A DNA stretch of 64,000 nt from Limanda limanda (taxonomy: Eukaryota; Chordata; Actinopteri; Pleuronectiformes; Pleuronectidae): assembly GCF_963576545.1 (NCBI RefSeq), contig NC_083648.1, forward strand, positions 18,585,154-18,649,153, read 5' to 3'. Numbering within the stretch: position 1 is the stretch's first letter; every line of letters starts with the position of its first letter. This document shows, piece by piece, positions 1 through 11,735 of the stretch. The notes under the pieces are model-generated. The model saw only the letters and a list, made by a program, of their open reading frames with translations. It was not told where the DNA came from and searched no databases. The position numbers and the translations under genes were made by a program.

Positions 1-60
1 GACAGAAAGTTAAAGATATACCAGACATTCTGTACACAAAGATGACTACACCCCTTAAAG

Positions 61-190
61 ACAAGCCAAAGTGGTACGATCGCCCCCTGGTAGCTGCTAG
101 CAGTAAAGGTCACAAATTCCACCTCCTCCACGTTAATGTAAGGGACATGGACTAAACTAAAGTCAAAGCACATGTCAAATTACTGTTTTT
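61..190. repeat. Probable interspersed repeat fragment at the left edge
   Basis: Positions 1-479 lie downstream of the last visible sgip1 exon on the minus strand, so they are sgip1 intron. The stretch around 85-165 (a 'cccctggtagctgctagcagta' type start followed by a block about a cDNA-like 'catggactaaact') resembles a short element I remember as dispersed in percomorph genomes. There is no second copy in this window, so the call rests on memory of teleost sequence and not on internal comparison. No coding exon is visible in 1-479. Confidence 0.35.
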
Positions 191-479
191 CATTTTAGAT
201 GGTTCTTATTACACTGATGTTCCAGTGCTCATTTTTCTCATAAGTTTGGTTTTAATTAGTTATTTGACATCATGATTGACCGCTGAGACTGAAACGCAGT
301 TGGTCGAGCATGAGTATTGCTGGGACCTTGCTACCACCACTCCAGGATGTTTTGCTTATATTTCTGGATCGTGGGAGGAAGTGGAGAAACATCATCCATC
401 ATCATAAACGGTTAAAAGGTTAAAAGACACTAAGCTGCATTATGTGTACGTGTTATGTGCCCTGAGCAGCAGCGCTCAC

Positions 480-3400
480 CAGAGACGGAGAGAGAGCCAG
501 GCCTCCCACTGAGGCTTTTAGCTCGTCCATAGATGGAGGGACACACTTGGCACTGTCCGACACCAGCGGCTTGATCTTGATTTTGAACTTTTTCCTGCTT
601 TCGTCATCGTCTTCAGAGTCGCTGGAGGAGAAAAAGTGCTTTGCTTTGGAAGCAAGTGAATGCTCGTCAAGGACAAAACAGAATAGAACTTAATGTTATA
701 GGAGAGATGGAGAAAAATTCAATCTTTTGCAGCATTTAAAGTTAACAAACCCTTTAAAAATATAGACATTTGTCTCAGTCATGCGCAGAGTAACGCTGCA
801 GCTCAGGAGTGAGACATCTGCTCCGTGTCTCCATCTGCTGCTAAACGACACCTTCGGTTAAATCATCCTGCTCAGGGGTAGCGTCACAGCGCCAGCTCTC
901 TGTGAATCGAATTCAAATATACAGCTGCTGACACCTACGGGAGCGAACGATACCAGTGAACTGTGGGACAGTTGTTAATAAGAGCTGTGGCTCAGGGATG
1001 ACTGAAAAGTCAATCAAAATATAATATAAGTATAACAAAAGGTTTTGCCACTGCAGGGACACACATGCAACGTGGCAAGAGAGGGAGGAGCCATTGATTT
1101 GGCCTATTTAATACTGAGCCCTCCACCAATGAGTCAGTCAGCCAAATAGGTCGATAGTTTTGCAGAAGTGTCCCGACACTGCTCCTGCCACTGCTCCTGC
1201 CCGTCGCTGAAAGGATATCATCGCCCTCGTCACCGGGCCGGAGGCTGAATCCCTCCTCGTCCACATCAGGAGTCGCCTGCAGCAAAGAGGAGGAGAAAAG
1301 AGACAAACATTTAACAGACGCACTGCTAAACTCTCTTCCTTTGATCAGCTCTGTATTTAAATGTGGATCATATTTCACAGATGTGTCTTTCCTGAGACAC
1401 TCAACTTCCTGGCTGAAGCTCCTGCTGACTGACAGAATATGCAGCTATTGCCCTATTCGCACGGTTTATTCAGTAATTTTAAACCCAGTGTTACATGACA
1501 CTGATCGCAACAGCACAACATATATCTAATGCATAAAGCTGCAGAGTCTCTGCATGACATCAGAAAGAAAGGGAGCAAACACAACAATGAGTAGGAGGAT
1601 AATACTCACATATCTGTCCCAGTCAATCTCCCCATAGAAACCATTGGGAGCCCCATTGGCCTTTTTCTATTAACAAAATAGGAACAACAGATTTTACATA
1701 ATTTTACATTTAAGTAAAGGGGTAATGTATAAACACATTACAATCTTTAATAAAGAAAAGAGTCTCATTTGGTTAATCATGAGCTCTGGCAATTATTCCA
1801 AGTATTCATTGCTATTAGTTTGTCTGTCAGTCAACAGGATTACTAAGAAACTACTAAACCGAGCTGTGGGGTCTGACCCAAGGAAGAACCCATTTAATTC
1901 TTGTATGTCTGGATAAAAGAGAGGAGGAAGAGAGGAAATCCTTCAAGAATTTTAAAAATGAACATGCATTTACCTTCTTTCCACTTCCAGCTCCTTCTTT
2001 GTCAGGTGAGCTCCTGTTTGAGGTGACAAGAAGGGGGGAGAAATGATTTTGTTATACATCATGAATTTCCTATTATTGTACAATATGATCCTTGAGTTTT
2101 AGTACCAGTTTTAAAAGAGTCTAAAATCAGAAATCAGCAAATGAGAAAAAAAAAATAAAAAAAAAAAATAATATATATATATGCATCTGACCAAACATTC
2201 AATGTCAACTTTTGTTTCAGTTGACAGGTTTCAATACTATAGACTGCTACAGACACATTTTAGTCAGAGCTCAGTATTGGGTTGGAAACACAGTCTTAAT
2301 TATTTACATTAACAAAACGATAAATGTCCAGGCTGTTTGATGATAAGACTTTGCATTTTAATTGTGTTTTCAGACCAAACTCACGTTGTGTCTGTGTCTT
2401 TGTCTTTCTTTCTTAGACCCAGGGCTCTCCTGGTTCGGTTTTTCAGTCCTATCGAGAGGGAGAGGAACAAAAATATCATGAAGAGTTATTTGAACAGTTT
2501 AAAGCCTGAACATAAGCTCACTGCCTCATCTTTTAAATGCACCTGAAAGCAAAGGGGAGCCAGGTAACAGGGGGATGATGCACTCTAACAGCAGCATTGA
2601 GCAGGAAATAGAGCAATCAGCGTGGTGATATAAATTAATGCATCCGTTTGGGACACAAACATCCTGCCAGCTGAGAGGAGCCTCCACGTAAAATGAAGCA
2701 ATGCAGACCGAGCAATTCCCTTAAGTGTCCCCTCCCTGACTGTATAAAGTGGAAGAGAAAACACGAGCAGAGGTTGATCAATCCGTCCACTTCATTAGCG
2801 AGATGCGAGGGAGGGTGGGGAGAGATCTGCTACAGCGGCCCGTCAGCCAAACTGGGTGCCAACACCCCTGCAGCACTGACATCCAGACAAATGAGGGAAA
2901 TAAAACACAACTCAGTGTGTGCAGAGCTATTATGTTCAATTAATAGAAATCAAAACAAACTTCTGACACAATTGATCAGTTAATCTATTACTAGACATAG
3001 AGACAATTAACCAATCAAATGAATCACACCATGAACTCTGGAAGGGATTTCAAGTTTACATTAACACACTACAGCCAGCTGAGCTACCAGATCTGTGAGG
3101 CTCTGACCCCACATTAATATGATCATATATTCACAATAACAATATACTAATGTTTAGGGTTAGCATATTTGCCATTTAAGCTAACAAGCGAAATGTTACT
3201 AATTAGCATGAAACAGATGCACAGTTGAGCAGAGAGCCTTTTTCATGATAAGAAGTTTACCAGCTTGTGGCACTAGACAACAAGTCGTAGGAGCATAAGG
3301 AGGAGTCATCCTCTTGGGACCATGAATGTTTATAGAAAACTTCAAATAGCTATTCAGATATTTCAGTCAAGTATTGTTGATACACTGTGAAGGCTGATGG

Positions 3401-6400
3401 ATGAACTCACATTGATAAACCTCATGATTTTTTTCTGGTCAAAGGTATTGATGAACCTAAACATGTACCCAAACAATAATACCGTTAAATGGCAGATATC
3501 ACAAAAAAGACGACCATGTAACTCCGTTAATGGCAAATTAAATAATTTGAGGATCATCCATCCATCCATCATCTATACTGCCTATCCTCTGAGGGTTGCA
3601 GGTGAGCTGGGGTCAATCCCTGACCATGGGTTGGAAGGCGGAGTACAGCCTGGACAGGTCACCACCGTTATGGCTGGGCCAGCATACAGATAAAAACAAC
3701 ACTTCATGTTCCCATTCAAATCTACTATCGAATAAGAGTCGCCAATGAACCTTACTCCAGTCTGCATGTCTTTGGGCAAACTCCAAACAGAAAGACCCGG
3801 GGCCCAACCAACAATTTGAGCACCATTTGTTCCTGTTTTTCTTTTGCATGAATTGGCTGTGCTGCAGGTTTTGCCCCAAATAGATAACTGACAGGTTTAC
3901 ATAACAGTGTTTTAGACGAGCAGCGGGCACAGTTGCTTCTCACATCCACATGAGAGCAACAGAGCAATCACATGTGATGGACAGTTGGTTGGATGAACAT
4001 TGCTCTGCAGAGGCAGCTCAGCTCCTCATCAGTTTGATGTGTTTTAAACTGGAACTTATTGTTTGTCCAGAACAGACATGTTTGTGGTTACTAGCTTATT
4101 TATGATTTCTGACTACATAGAGACCAGTCCTAAATGTTTTCATAGTAAATATAGAGACATTGATTTGGTGAATCAACATGCTTGTGTTGAAATCCAAATA
4201 ACTATAACAAGGGAAGTCAGTGCACTGGGGCTCATTCACTGGAGAGGAATCTCTCCCGGGTACTAAAGGACGTGTCAGAGCCTGTGATGTATTAGTAGAT
4301 CGCTGAGCTGCTCAATAGCACAGATTATTCCTGCATCAGTGGAGACAGCTCTGTACAGTGAGCCATGTGTCTACCCTGCATGGTTTGTGTGTATGTAAAA
4401 ATAGAATGAATCTTTACTCTGATAAGTAACAATCCTGCTTATATTTATGTATAATGTACACACAGAAAAAACACAAGCCGCACGGTCACAGCTCATTTGG
4501 TCACTGACGGCACTGAACTGCAAAACAGCTCAGGTGTCTCAGAGGAAAACCTATGATTTGTAACCCATTCATAAAGTTTTCCAGAGGAGAGCCTGACAAC
4601 TCATTACACAGATGGATCATAGTTACAATGTAATAAGTATAACTGAGTTTGAATCATTCACAAAAACAAGACTTACAACATCACAAACATGGCATATAAT
4701 GACATCACTGCAGACCATTTTTCACTGTAAACGTTCTTCACTAAAACAATAACATTCATCTATTCAAATACGGTTTCTAATGCATATAATATGGTTTTAG
4801 ACAAATGCACTTTGTTCAAGCAGCTACTTAGACTGATTTTGATATCCCATCTTCAGATGTCACTGGGAAAAGAGACAATTTGGAAAGATAATTCCGAATT
4901 GCTTTATTAATACAATAACTAGTCTTTAAATTAAAATGTAAATTGTTATAATTTGTTATCTGTTGTGTTTATTGGATGTAGTGTTTAAATCACAGGTTTG
5001 TTAGACAGTTTGTTTGGATGATATGCATAATGCACATAAACTATCCATAGATATTTGTAGTTACAGGAGATGGGACATTTTGTATTATTTCTGGTTGCCT
5101 TGTATGTAGCCCACTGCTGATAGGGACAACAGATGACACTCTGGCTCATCACAGTATTTTGTCTGTTGATTAACGAGCTCTGTCCCTATCAGATAAATAG
5201 TGAAATATAAAATCAGTAAAGTATGGCTTCGCTAACCAGTGCAGTTTCTGTGTATATCATTTTTCTACGTACAATTTTTTCCAGATTCATATAAAGGTCA
5301 CTATAACCTTTACCTTTGACCACCGGAACATAATCATTTTATCTAAGTGACAAATTATCAAAAGTAAGTAAAGAAATTCCCTCAAGCAGTGTTGAGATTT
5401 CACATTCAAGAGGCACAAAACTGTTTTTTTAAAGGCACCAGGACCTTTAACCTTTGACCACTGAAATCGGATCAATGTATCAGTGAGTCAAAATGAATTG
5501 TACCAGATGTAATGAAATTCCCTGAGGGCAGTCCTAATATGTCACATTCACAGTAACATGAGGTCACTGTGACCTTGAACGTTGACCTCCAGACACCAAA
5601 ATCTAATCAGTTCATCTTTGAGTCCAAGAGAACATTTTTAATAAATTTGAAGACATTCCCTAGGTGACCTTCCTGATATATCAGCTTCACAAGGCAAAAT
5701 ATGTGTATTGTGAGGTCACTGTGACCTTTGACCACCAAAATCTACTCAGTTCATTCTTGAGTCCAAGTGAATATTTGTACAAAATGTACGGACAGATGGA
5801 CAAACAACCACTGGCTGCAGCCGGCGCAGAGGCATAATAATATTAATAAAACCTTTAAACTGACTCCACATCTAAGTAAAGTTTCCTTTCAATTCTGCTT
5901 CAAAACATAATCTTATTCATGACATTCAACCTCTTTAACTGTGAAAAAAAACTTACTCAAGGTCCACTTACTGGATTTCTTTCAGCTGCCTCTTGTAGTT
6001 TTCATCACCAGAGGGGGTGCAGCTGAAAGCTCTCTACAAAACTTGGTAACTGATGTAAGATTTCTTCTAGAGACGGTGGCACCTGTCATTCCCCGAGAAG
6101 CATTAATTCCACAATTTTTTTTTTTTTTATTCCTAAAACAGACAACCTGTCAGTCGTCCACGCTGGGTGACAATTGTGTGAAGGTGTGAAAATTCAGCTC
6201 CTGTCACTATTTACACAAACTACATCCGCCACAGAAATGCTGTCCGCTGACAACACAATGTCTCAGCTGCCAGCGACAGACTGGGGATATGAAATCAAGA
6301 ATACAGAAGAGAGGGAGAAGCAAAGCAGGGACAAGCTAGTTCTGAACAATGTCCAGACTCGACATGTCATAACTTAGCCTGTAAACCTTTTCCTTCAGCT

Positions 6401-7929
6401 ACTGGTTTTAACCTACACTCAGAAATGCGAGTATCTTTGTGCCACATGTAAGTTTACTATGTCATTTTCTGCATTGACTTTGTTTTAGTTTGAATTTTGA
6501 TGGTTTGAAACTTGATGTCACTGTAAAACTACCAACTGAACTTTTGGTAGCTGTCAAACTAACAAACAACACATCACCTCCACCTATGGATCGCTTGCAC
6601 CAATGTATTCAAGAGGTTTATGCCATAACTGTGCCCTTTTCTAAGATATATCCACCCACTCCACTCGGATGTCACGCATGCTCAGATGATCCACTGTTCA
6701 CTTGTTGCTCATTTTATATGTGGAACCAATTATCTCAAGCTTACAATTTTTGGCAAGTAGGTTTTCATGCAGTCCAAATATTATCTGCAACCAGAGGGTG
6801 GCTAGAGGAAAGGAAACTAGTCTGACACTTTGCTGTTTTGATGCTATACTTATTTAAGTCAAAACTGGCCATTAACATTGTCTTTGACTATAATCATGTT
6901 TTGAGTAGTGAATATGAATTGTTAGACTGAAGCCCTTTGTGCACCAGTCAATCCTAGAATTAGATATGGAACTTAATCCCAGATCAAAAGTATGTTGAAG
7001 GGCCATTAACTGTCTGTTTTGTGTATTTTCTTTTCACCCTGTACATTTGTTTGATGGTTTGTTTGTTTGTGAGAAAGACTCACTTATTTCACAGGGAATA
7101 ATTCATGGATTCTGGAGTTACATCTCGGAGAGGGTGCAATGTGGTGCAGCTTGATTGAACTGTCTGATTGGGACTGTCCTTAGCAGAGCTATGAATTCTA
7201 GCTTGTGGAGGTAATGTGATGTTAAATGTGTATATTTGTTGTATCTAATATTGCAAATTAAGCTGCTGCTGTGGTGCAAGACAGTTAACTTCAGTCATGT
7301 CTTATGATGAAGTACTACCATCAATCAATCTATGTTCCTGAGATAATGCATTTAATGATATTGATAACCCTGCATGCTCCATCAACATGAAGGTGAGTAT
7401 TGCTATAACATACAAATAAAAATGTTGTCATGTCTCTAACTACAGCTGACAGCCTTCACTGTGTAATTAGCAAGGCATGCTAACAAAGGCTGTGGTGAAC
7501 ATGTGACATCTGTGTACAATATGAAGGCAGGCTGACTGCAGGCCTTTAGCTAATAATAGCCACCTTCCATTACATTGGCATTAATGGATGGTAAAGGCCC
7601 AGCATCTGTCATGCAGGGTTAGATCTATGATGTAGCTCCTCTATCATATGTTTATAATTCACATAACTGCATTCCACTACTGTCAACTACGGCAACCATC
7701 ATGTAACACCAATAGTGCAACGTTTAAGGATGATCGTTCCTGTTATATATTGTTATACAGTGACAGCAGCAGCAGCAGAAGCAGCAGCAGCAGAGGATTG
7801 AATGAGTGTAGCTTCCGGGACAGACCTGATCTCTGCTCAGACTTACATGCACATGACACAGCCCGGGCACGACTAAAAATAGGTGGGTAATCTGCACATG
7901 CAAACACAGATGTGCACAGTCACATGTGT

Positions 7930-7997
<68 letters not shown>

Positions 7998-8243
7998 CAC
8001 GAGCAAGGGCTGCAAACGTCCCTCCCATATCACACCTTCGCTTGCATCTCAAATAGCAAATGTCCCACACACTGTCACGCTGCTAGTGCACATCTCTTAG
8101 TGGTTCCACAGCAAATCACATCCCACATCAGGAGCTTTAATGGCCCAGCAGGACGCGACAGGGCAGAGGGAGGACGCCGGGGCACACATTGCGAGGCATA
8201 AAGGAGGAGCAGGAAAGTGCACCGATCGCTCACCTTGCATCAT
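480..8243 (-). CDS. sgip1: SGIP1, endocytic adaptor (5' part; first six coding exons, gene runs off the left edge)
   Basis: SGIP1 (SH3GL3-interacting protein 1) is a neuronal clathrin-endocytosis adaptor: an N-terminal membrane-phospholipid-binding segment, a proline-rich middle and a C-terminal mu-homology domain. Only the N-terminal 126 residues are here. Exons on the minus strand: 8243-8234 (ATG ATG CAA G), 2448-2385, 2013-1974, 1666-1610, 1276-1234 and 643-480; phases join without a break (10+64+40+57+43+164 = 378 nt). Landmarks are [18 protein letters not shown] (4-21), [17 protein letters not shown] (41-57), [11 protein letters not shown] (61-71) and [14 protein letters not shown] followed by [10 protein letters not shown], all lining up with mammalian SGIP1. 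The first coding exon has only 10 coding bases, then a 5.8-kb intron. The donor after 1234 (gtgacg) is the weakest boundary; human has a few extra residues there. Which teleost sgip1 paralogue this is cannot be told. Confidence 0.88.
1818..1920 (+). repeat. Dispersed repeat family A, 5'-half fragment
   Basis: The sequence reads as 'ggattac...aactactaaaccga' then 'cccaaggaagaacccattt' and 'ctggataaa'. It matches the reverse complement of 62187-62330 and the 5' part of the longer copy at 35395-35697. It lies in an sgip1 intron. Clear homology between copies, but highly diverged (old). No coding capacity. Confidence 0.6.
3554..3805 (+). repeat. Dispersed repeat family B beginning with a (ATCC)n tract
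   Basis: The block opens with tandem atcc units, then 'atctatactgcctatcctc', a GC-richer section with 'gtacagcctggacaggtc', then 'ctgcatgtctttggg' and 'actccaaacagaaag'. Two further copies occur in the window: 13919-14061 (opposite orientation) and 37963-38075 (same orientation, internally deleted). It has the look of the 3' end of a non-LTR retrotransposon inserted in reverse, with the atcc/ggat run as tail, but no reverse transcriptase is present to prove the class. Confidence 0.65.
4990..5205 (+). repeat. Dispersed repeat family C, copy 1
   Basis: It shares an ordered series of blocks with 13178-13385: 'ttggatg.tatgca.aat', 'tatccatagatattt', 'tggttgccttg', then 'cagtatttt' and 'gttgattaa.gagc..tgtc'. 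The two copies run in the same direction with similar spacing over about 200 bp and are heavily diverged. No terminal inverted repeats or ORF were found. Confidence 0.6.
5290..5800 (+). repeat. Four diverged modules with nuclear-receptor half sites (two perfect ERE palindromes)
   Basis: Related modules start near 5290, 5430, 5555 and 5705. Each has 'aggtcact.tgacctt' or 'gacctttaacctttgacc', then 'accaaaatctaatcagttcat' like sequence and 'gagtccaagtgaa' like sequence. AGGTCACTGTGACCT, a perfect consensus oestrogen-response element (AGGTCAnnnTGACCT), occurs at 5561-5575 and 5713-5727; 5295-5309 is a degenerate version. The adjacent TGACCTTTGACC adds a DR1-type overlap. The modules are spaced 130-150 bp apart. 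Binding in vivo is not implied. Confidence 0.7.
5979..6029. other. Perfect 11-bp inverted repeat around a CTCF-like core
   Basis: CTTTCAGCTGC at 5979-5989 is exactly complementary to GCAGCTGAAAG at 6019-6029, with a 29-nt loop. The loop contains CACCAGAGGGGG (6007-6018), close to the vertebrate CTCF core CCASYAGRKGGC. The site is in sgip1 intron 1. The inverted repeat is seen directly; any insulator role is inference. Confidence 0.4.
7085..7190 (+). repeat. Dispersed repeat family A, 3'-half fragment
   Basis: 'ggaataattcatggattct', 'gtgcaatgtggtgcagcttg', 'attgaact' and 'gggactg' correspond in order to the 3' half of the copy at 35395-35697. It lies in sgip1 intron 1. Strongly diverged and non-coding. 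Confidence 0.6.
7932..7996. repeat. (AC)n microsatellite
   Basis: An essentially pure dinucleotide run of about 32 units lies in sgip1 intron 1, near the promoter. Both strands are open in frame across it, which makes spurious low-complexity ORFs. Confidence 0.95.
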
Positions 8244-8810
8244 GTTGGCCGATTCTCATCCTACGTTGCCCTCCGGTGTGCAGGCGGAGAGAAGACGGAG
8301 ACGTGCAGCCGGTCAGAGGAAGCCTGGGCAGGGCATGGCTAATTCCGCACGGCTCCCCCGGCCAAGCGCGATGCTGATTCCCTCCACCCACAAGGGCCCG
8401 ACTCCCGGCCACCCCGCACCAGGAGGTGGTCGTGGGAGGAGGGCTGAGACAGGAGGAGGCAGCGGTGGAGGACACGAGTGCAAAAAAAAAAGAGGAGACA
8501 CCCGAGGAATATGCAGCAGATGAGGGGCAAGGTGGGGTGGAGTGGGGGGGAGCGGGGTCCTCTCTGTCTCCCTGTGTGCGCGCGTTAGGCCCCGGACAAG
8601 CGAGGGGAAGCAGAAGCGACACACGCCATCTCCGAGAGGGGGGATGCTGAGGAAAGGCAGAAGGAGAAAAAAAAATCAGAGGCAGAGAGAGAGAGAGAGG
8701 CAGAGAAAGACTGGGAGAGAGAGGAGGGAGGGAGGGAGGGAGGGAGGGAAGGGGGAGGGAGGGAGTGGGAGGCTTGCTGATGTCACATCTGCACTAAACC
8801 AATCCCTGTA
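8235..8810 (-). promoter_or_regulatory. sgip1: sgip1 promoter / 5' UTR region, GC-rich
   Basis: The region from the first coding exon to about 8.81 kb is far richer in GC and CpG than its surroundings (note the cgcgcg cluster near 8580) and lies exactly upstream of the minus-strand ATG. It is likely the 5' UTR and CpG-island core promoter. No TATA box was recognised, and the transcription start cannot be placed. ORFs of 60-130 codons on both strands here are composition artefacts. Confidence 0.6.
8725..8770 (+). other. (GGGA)n tract with G-quadruplex potential
   Basis: At least seven GGG or longer runs separated by one or two bases give an obvious G4-forming pattern, in tandem GGGA register. 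It sits at the presumed upstream edge of the sgip1 promoter; the G-rich strand is the plus strand, i.e. the template strand for sgip1. Confidence 0.7.
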
Positions 8811-9439
8811 ACCATGGTCACATGGCTGCTGTCCCCTGATGCCTTAGCACCTCTCTCTGCTCGCCTAGAGTTTCCTCCACTGCCAAATGCATATTACACA
8901 AGGTCTCACGTGATACTGGACATTAATAGGCCAAATAATCTCTTACATTTTAATCAGAGTGCATCTAAACATCCACTTTGATTCAAATTACCTAATTAAT
9001 GTGCAGGATCCCCCGTGTTTGTGTCTGTCATTGAGGATTTTTAGTAGTTTTATTTATGTTTTTGGAGCTTCACAGGGCAGTGAGGAGAAAGGATAAGTGA
9101 CATTAATGCAAAACCCTCAACATTCACCCACACACATGCAGACAAACAGTGTAAAAATAGGCGGTCAGGCAGTTTAAAGCCAATAAGGTGTGTTAAGTCC
9201 TTCGCTGGAATCTAAAATAAGCTGGAAAATAAATTCTAACAGAGGCAAGAGGATTCCATGAATTTCAGGTAGCAGCTGAACCACATGCATTTGTCCTTGA
9301 ATGTGTGACAGATAAAAGTCCTGATAAAAAAGGCCTCATGTTTCTTCGGGAAATGACTCCAAAAGAAATCTGTAGGTGCTTCAATCCAAATATTCTACTA
9401 CTATGAGAACAGCAAGGCAAGGGAATAACATGGCAAGAA

Positions 9440-9612
9440 CTTGTTATGTTTTCATTCAGAAATCATTCATGGATCTTGATGAAAGAAAATCATGTTTAGA
9501 GGACTGATATTTACGAGTGTGATGAAAATGTTGTGGAAATTTCAAACTAAATTCAGGATCTAGTGAACTTACATGTGGGTCTTGGTGGAGGTATGAACAG
9601 GACTGAGTTCTT
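9440..9612 (+). repeat. Dispersed repeat family A, 3'-half fragment
   Basis: 'cattcatggatcttgatgaa', 'atcatgtttagaggactgat', 'atttacgagtgtgatgaaaa' and 'cttggtggaggtatg' align in order with 63224-63345 and with the 3' half of 35395-35697. It lies upstream of the sgip1 promoter. Confidence 0.65.
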
Positions 9613-11259
9613 GATATTGTAATAATGTTGTTGTATGTCTTGTGGAGGTTAAACATAAAAGTAATTGAATTGTTTGATTTGGAAAAGTTTCTCTGAGACA
9701 AAAAAGAAACCTGAAAAACATCCTCATATGGAGCAAAATCAAATTACTACACGTTTATTGTATGAGTTTCAAAGGAAGAGGGACAATGTCTTGCTAGTAG
9801 CGCTATGATGCTGGTCTTGTTTACTTATTAGTAATTGAAAGAATATACAGGTGCTGCCATACACACTCTTGCCAGGGTTTCTCACTAGGTGGTAGTAAAG
9901 TGTAAAATATGTTTCATCAAAAGAAGGGAAGAAGCCGTTTGACGGTGCAGGCTGTGCAATGATGAGGAGGGGAAAGTCTTCAACATGTTTGTGTGGAGTA
10001 ACATATACTGTAAAGGGTTGAGTTTGGTGGAAATAAATTAATTCAGATTTTATATTGGAAAAGAAGAAAGTGTTGAGACTCCAGATATTTCATGTCATGA
10101 AATGTGATTGTTTACAAGTGTCCCTAATATCTAAAGGCCCATTTTAAAGTTGTTCACAATGCATTAATACATATTTCAGATGGTGTTAATACAGAAAGAT
10201 AATCTCATTTAAGGAGAGGTTGCATTAAATGTCAATAATGTAATAATCGAGGTTTGTGAATGATGAGGCTAAATGGGGCACACTGATAGAGGAGAAGACT
10301 GGAGCGACAGTCAAGCCTCGGGGCAGCCCGCAGGATATGGAAGATGAAGATGAGCGAGACGTCCCCCAGGAACCTGCATGAAAGCTTTGCATGGGATAAA
10401 TAACCGCGTCCAAAGCACAACCGAAGAGACGCTGGAGTTTGAGCCGACACATTGTAATAATGTGGTCTGGCTGCAGTTAGAAGTTTCCAACAAGAGGAGG
10501 CCGAGAGGAGATCATTTGTCCAATTTAAACTAGATGGATTTTGCTCTGTGGACAAACTCTGAAGGCTGACAGGATTGTTTTGTTTTTCCCAAGAAGCAGT
10601 TAGGCAAAAACTACTTTCTCTGCAAAAGAGGGATAAATTGACTCCACACAACCTCAGCCTGCAAGGTTGTGTTGCTATTGTTAAAACTGTGTCACACTGG
10701 AGGACAACAGTGTGTCTTTCCAGCGCAGAGTGCACGCTGTCAGCTGTAATCATCACACAAGCAACGCTGGGGGAAGGAGGAGGAGGAGGCCTCACGTTGC
10801 AGCCTGGAAGAAAGAGAGGCAAAGGACAAACTATTCCAGCGACGATGAAGGAGCGTGTTACACTTCGGCAGTAGGCTGAGTTACGGCCGCACACACACAC
10901 ACGCTTCGATGAGAGCTGTGGTGTGATTATTCAGCTGCTTTGATAACGGCTGCGTTTTGGGCCATTGGAGCCGAGTGACTCACCCTCTCTGATAGAGAGA
11001 GGACAGATGGGGAATGGGCAGTTAGAGGATAGTGTTTTGGCGCGCGCTTGTGTGTGTGTGTCTCTGTTTGTGTGGGTGTGTGTATGGAGAGAGACGTTTC
11101 TACTGTGGAGGTCATGTCATGGTGTATCATCTCGTCCTCTGCTCCCATGCTAAGAGATGATTGTGTGTCAGTGAGGAGAGTCAAATGTCAGAGACTGTGA
11201 TCTGATGCAGACCCACACACTGTACATAAGACTATCAAACCATTTGAATTTCCATATTT

Positions 11260-11735
<476 letters not shown>

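Larger units (their letters stand above)
2449..8233 (-). other. sgip1: sgip1 intron 1 (about 5.8 kb)
   Basis: This is the interval between the 10-nt coding exon 1 and coding exon 2. It holds several TE fragments (3554-3805, 4990-5205, 5290-5800, 7085-7190), a perfect short inverted repeat (5979-6029) and a long AC microsatellite (7932-7996). Outside these I see AT-rich single-copy DNA with no supportable exon. Confidence 0.75.

Noticed and set aside
3582..3967. Minus-strand ORFs of 65-105 codons
   Set aside because: They run through the family B repeat and match no reverse transcriptase or transposase domain.
5972..6033. 62-nt pseudo-exon on the minus strand with good splice signals
   Set aside because: Its length is not a multiple of three and it would break the sgip1 frame; no similarity to SGIP1 was recognised.
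7724..8100. Cys-Val and Thr-His repeat ORFs
   Set aside because: Translations of the AC/GT microsatellite.
8140..8650. Several overlapping ORFs of 60-130 codons on both strands
   Set aside because: They lie in GC-rich sgip1 promoter/5' UTR where stop codons are rare, and overlap each other and the real minus-strand first exon.
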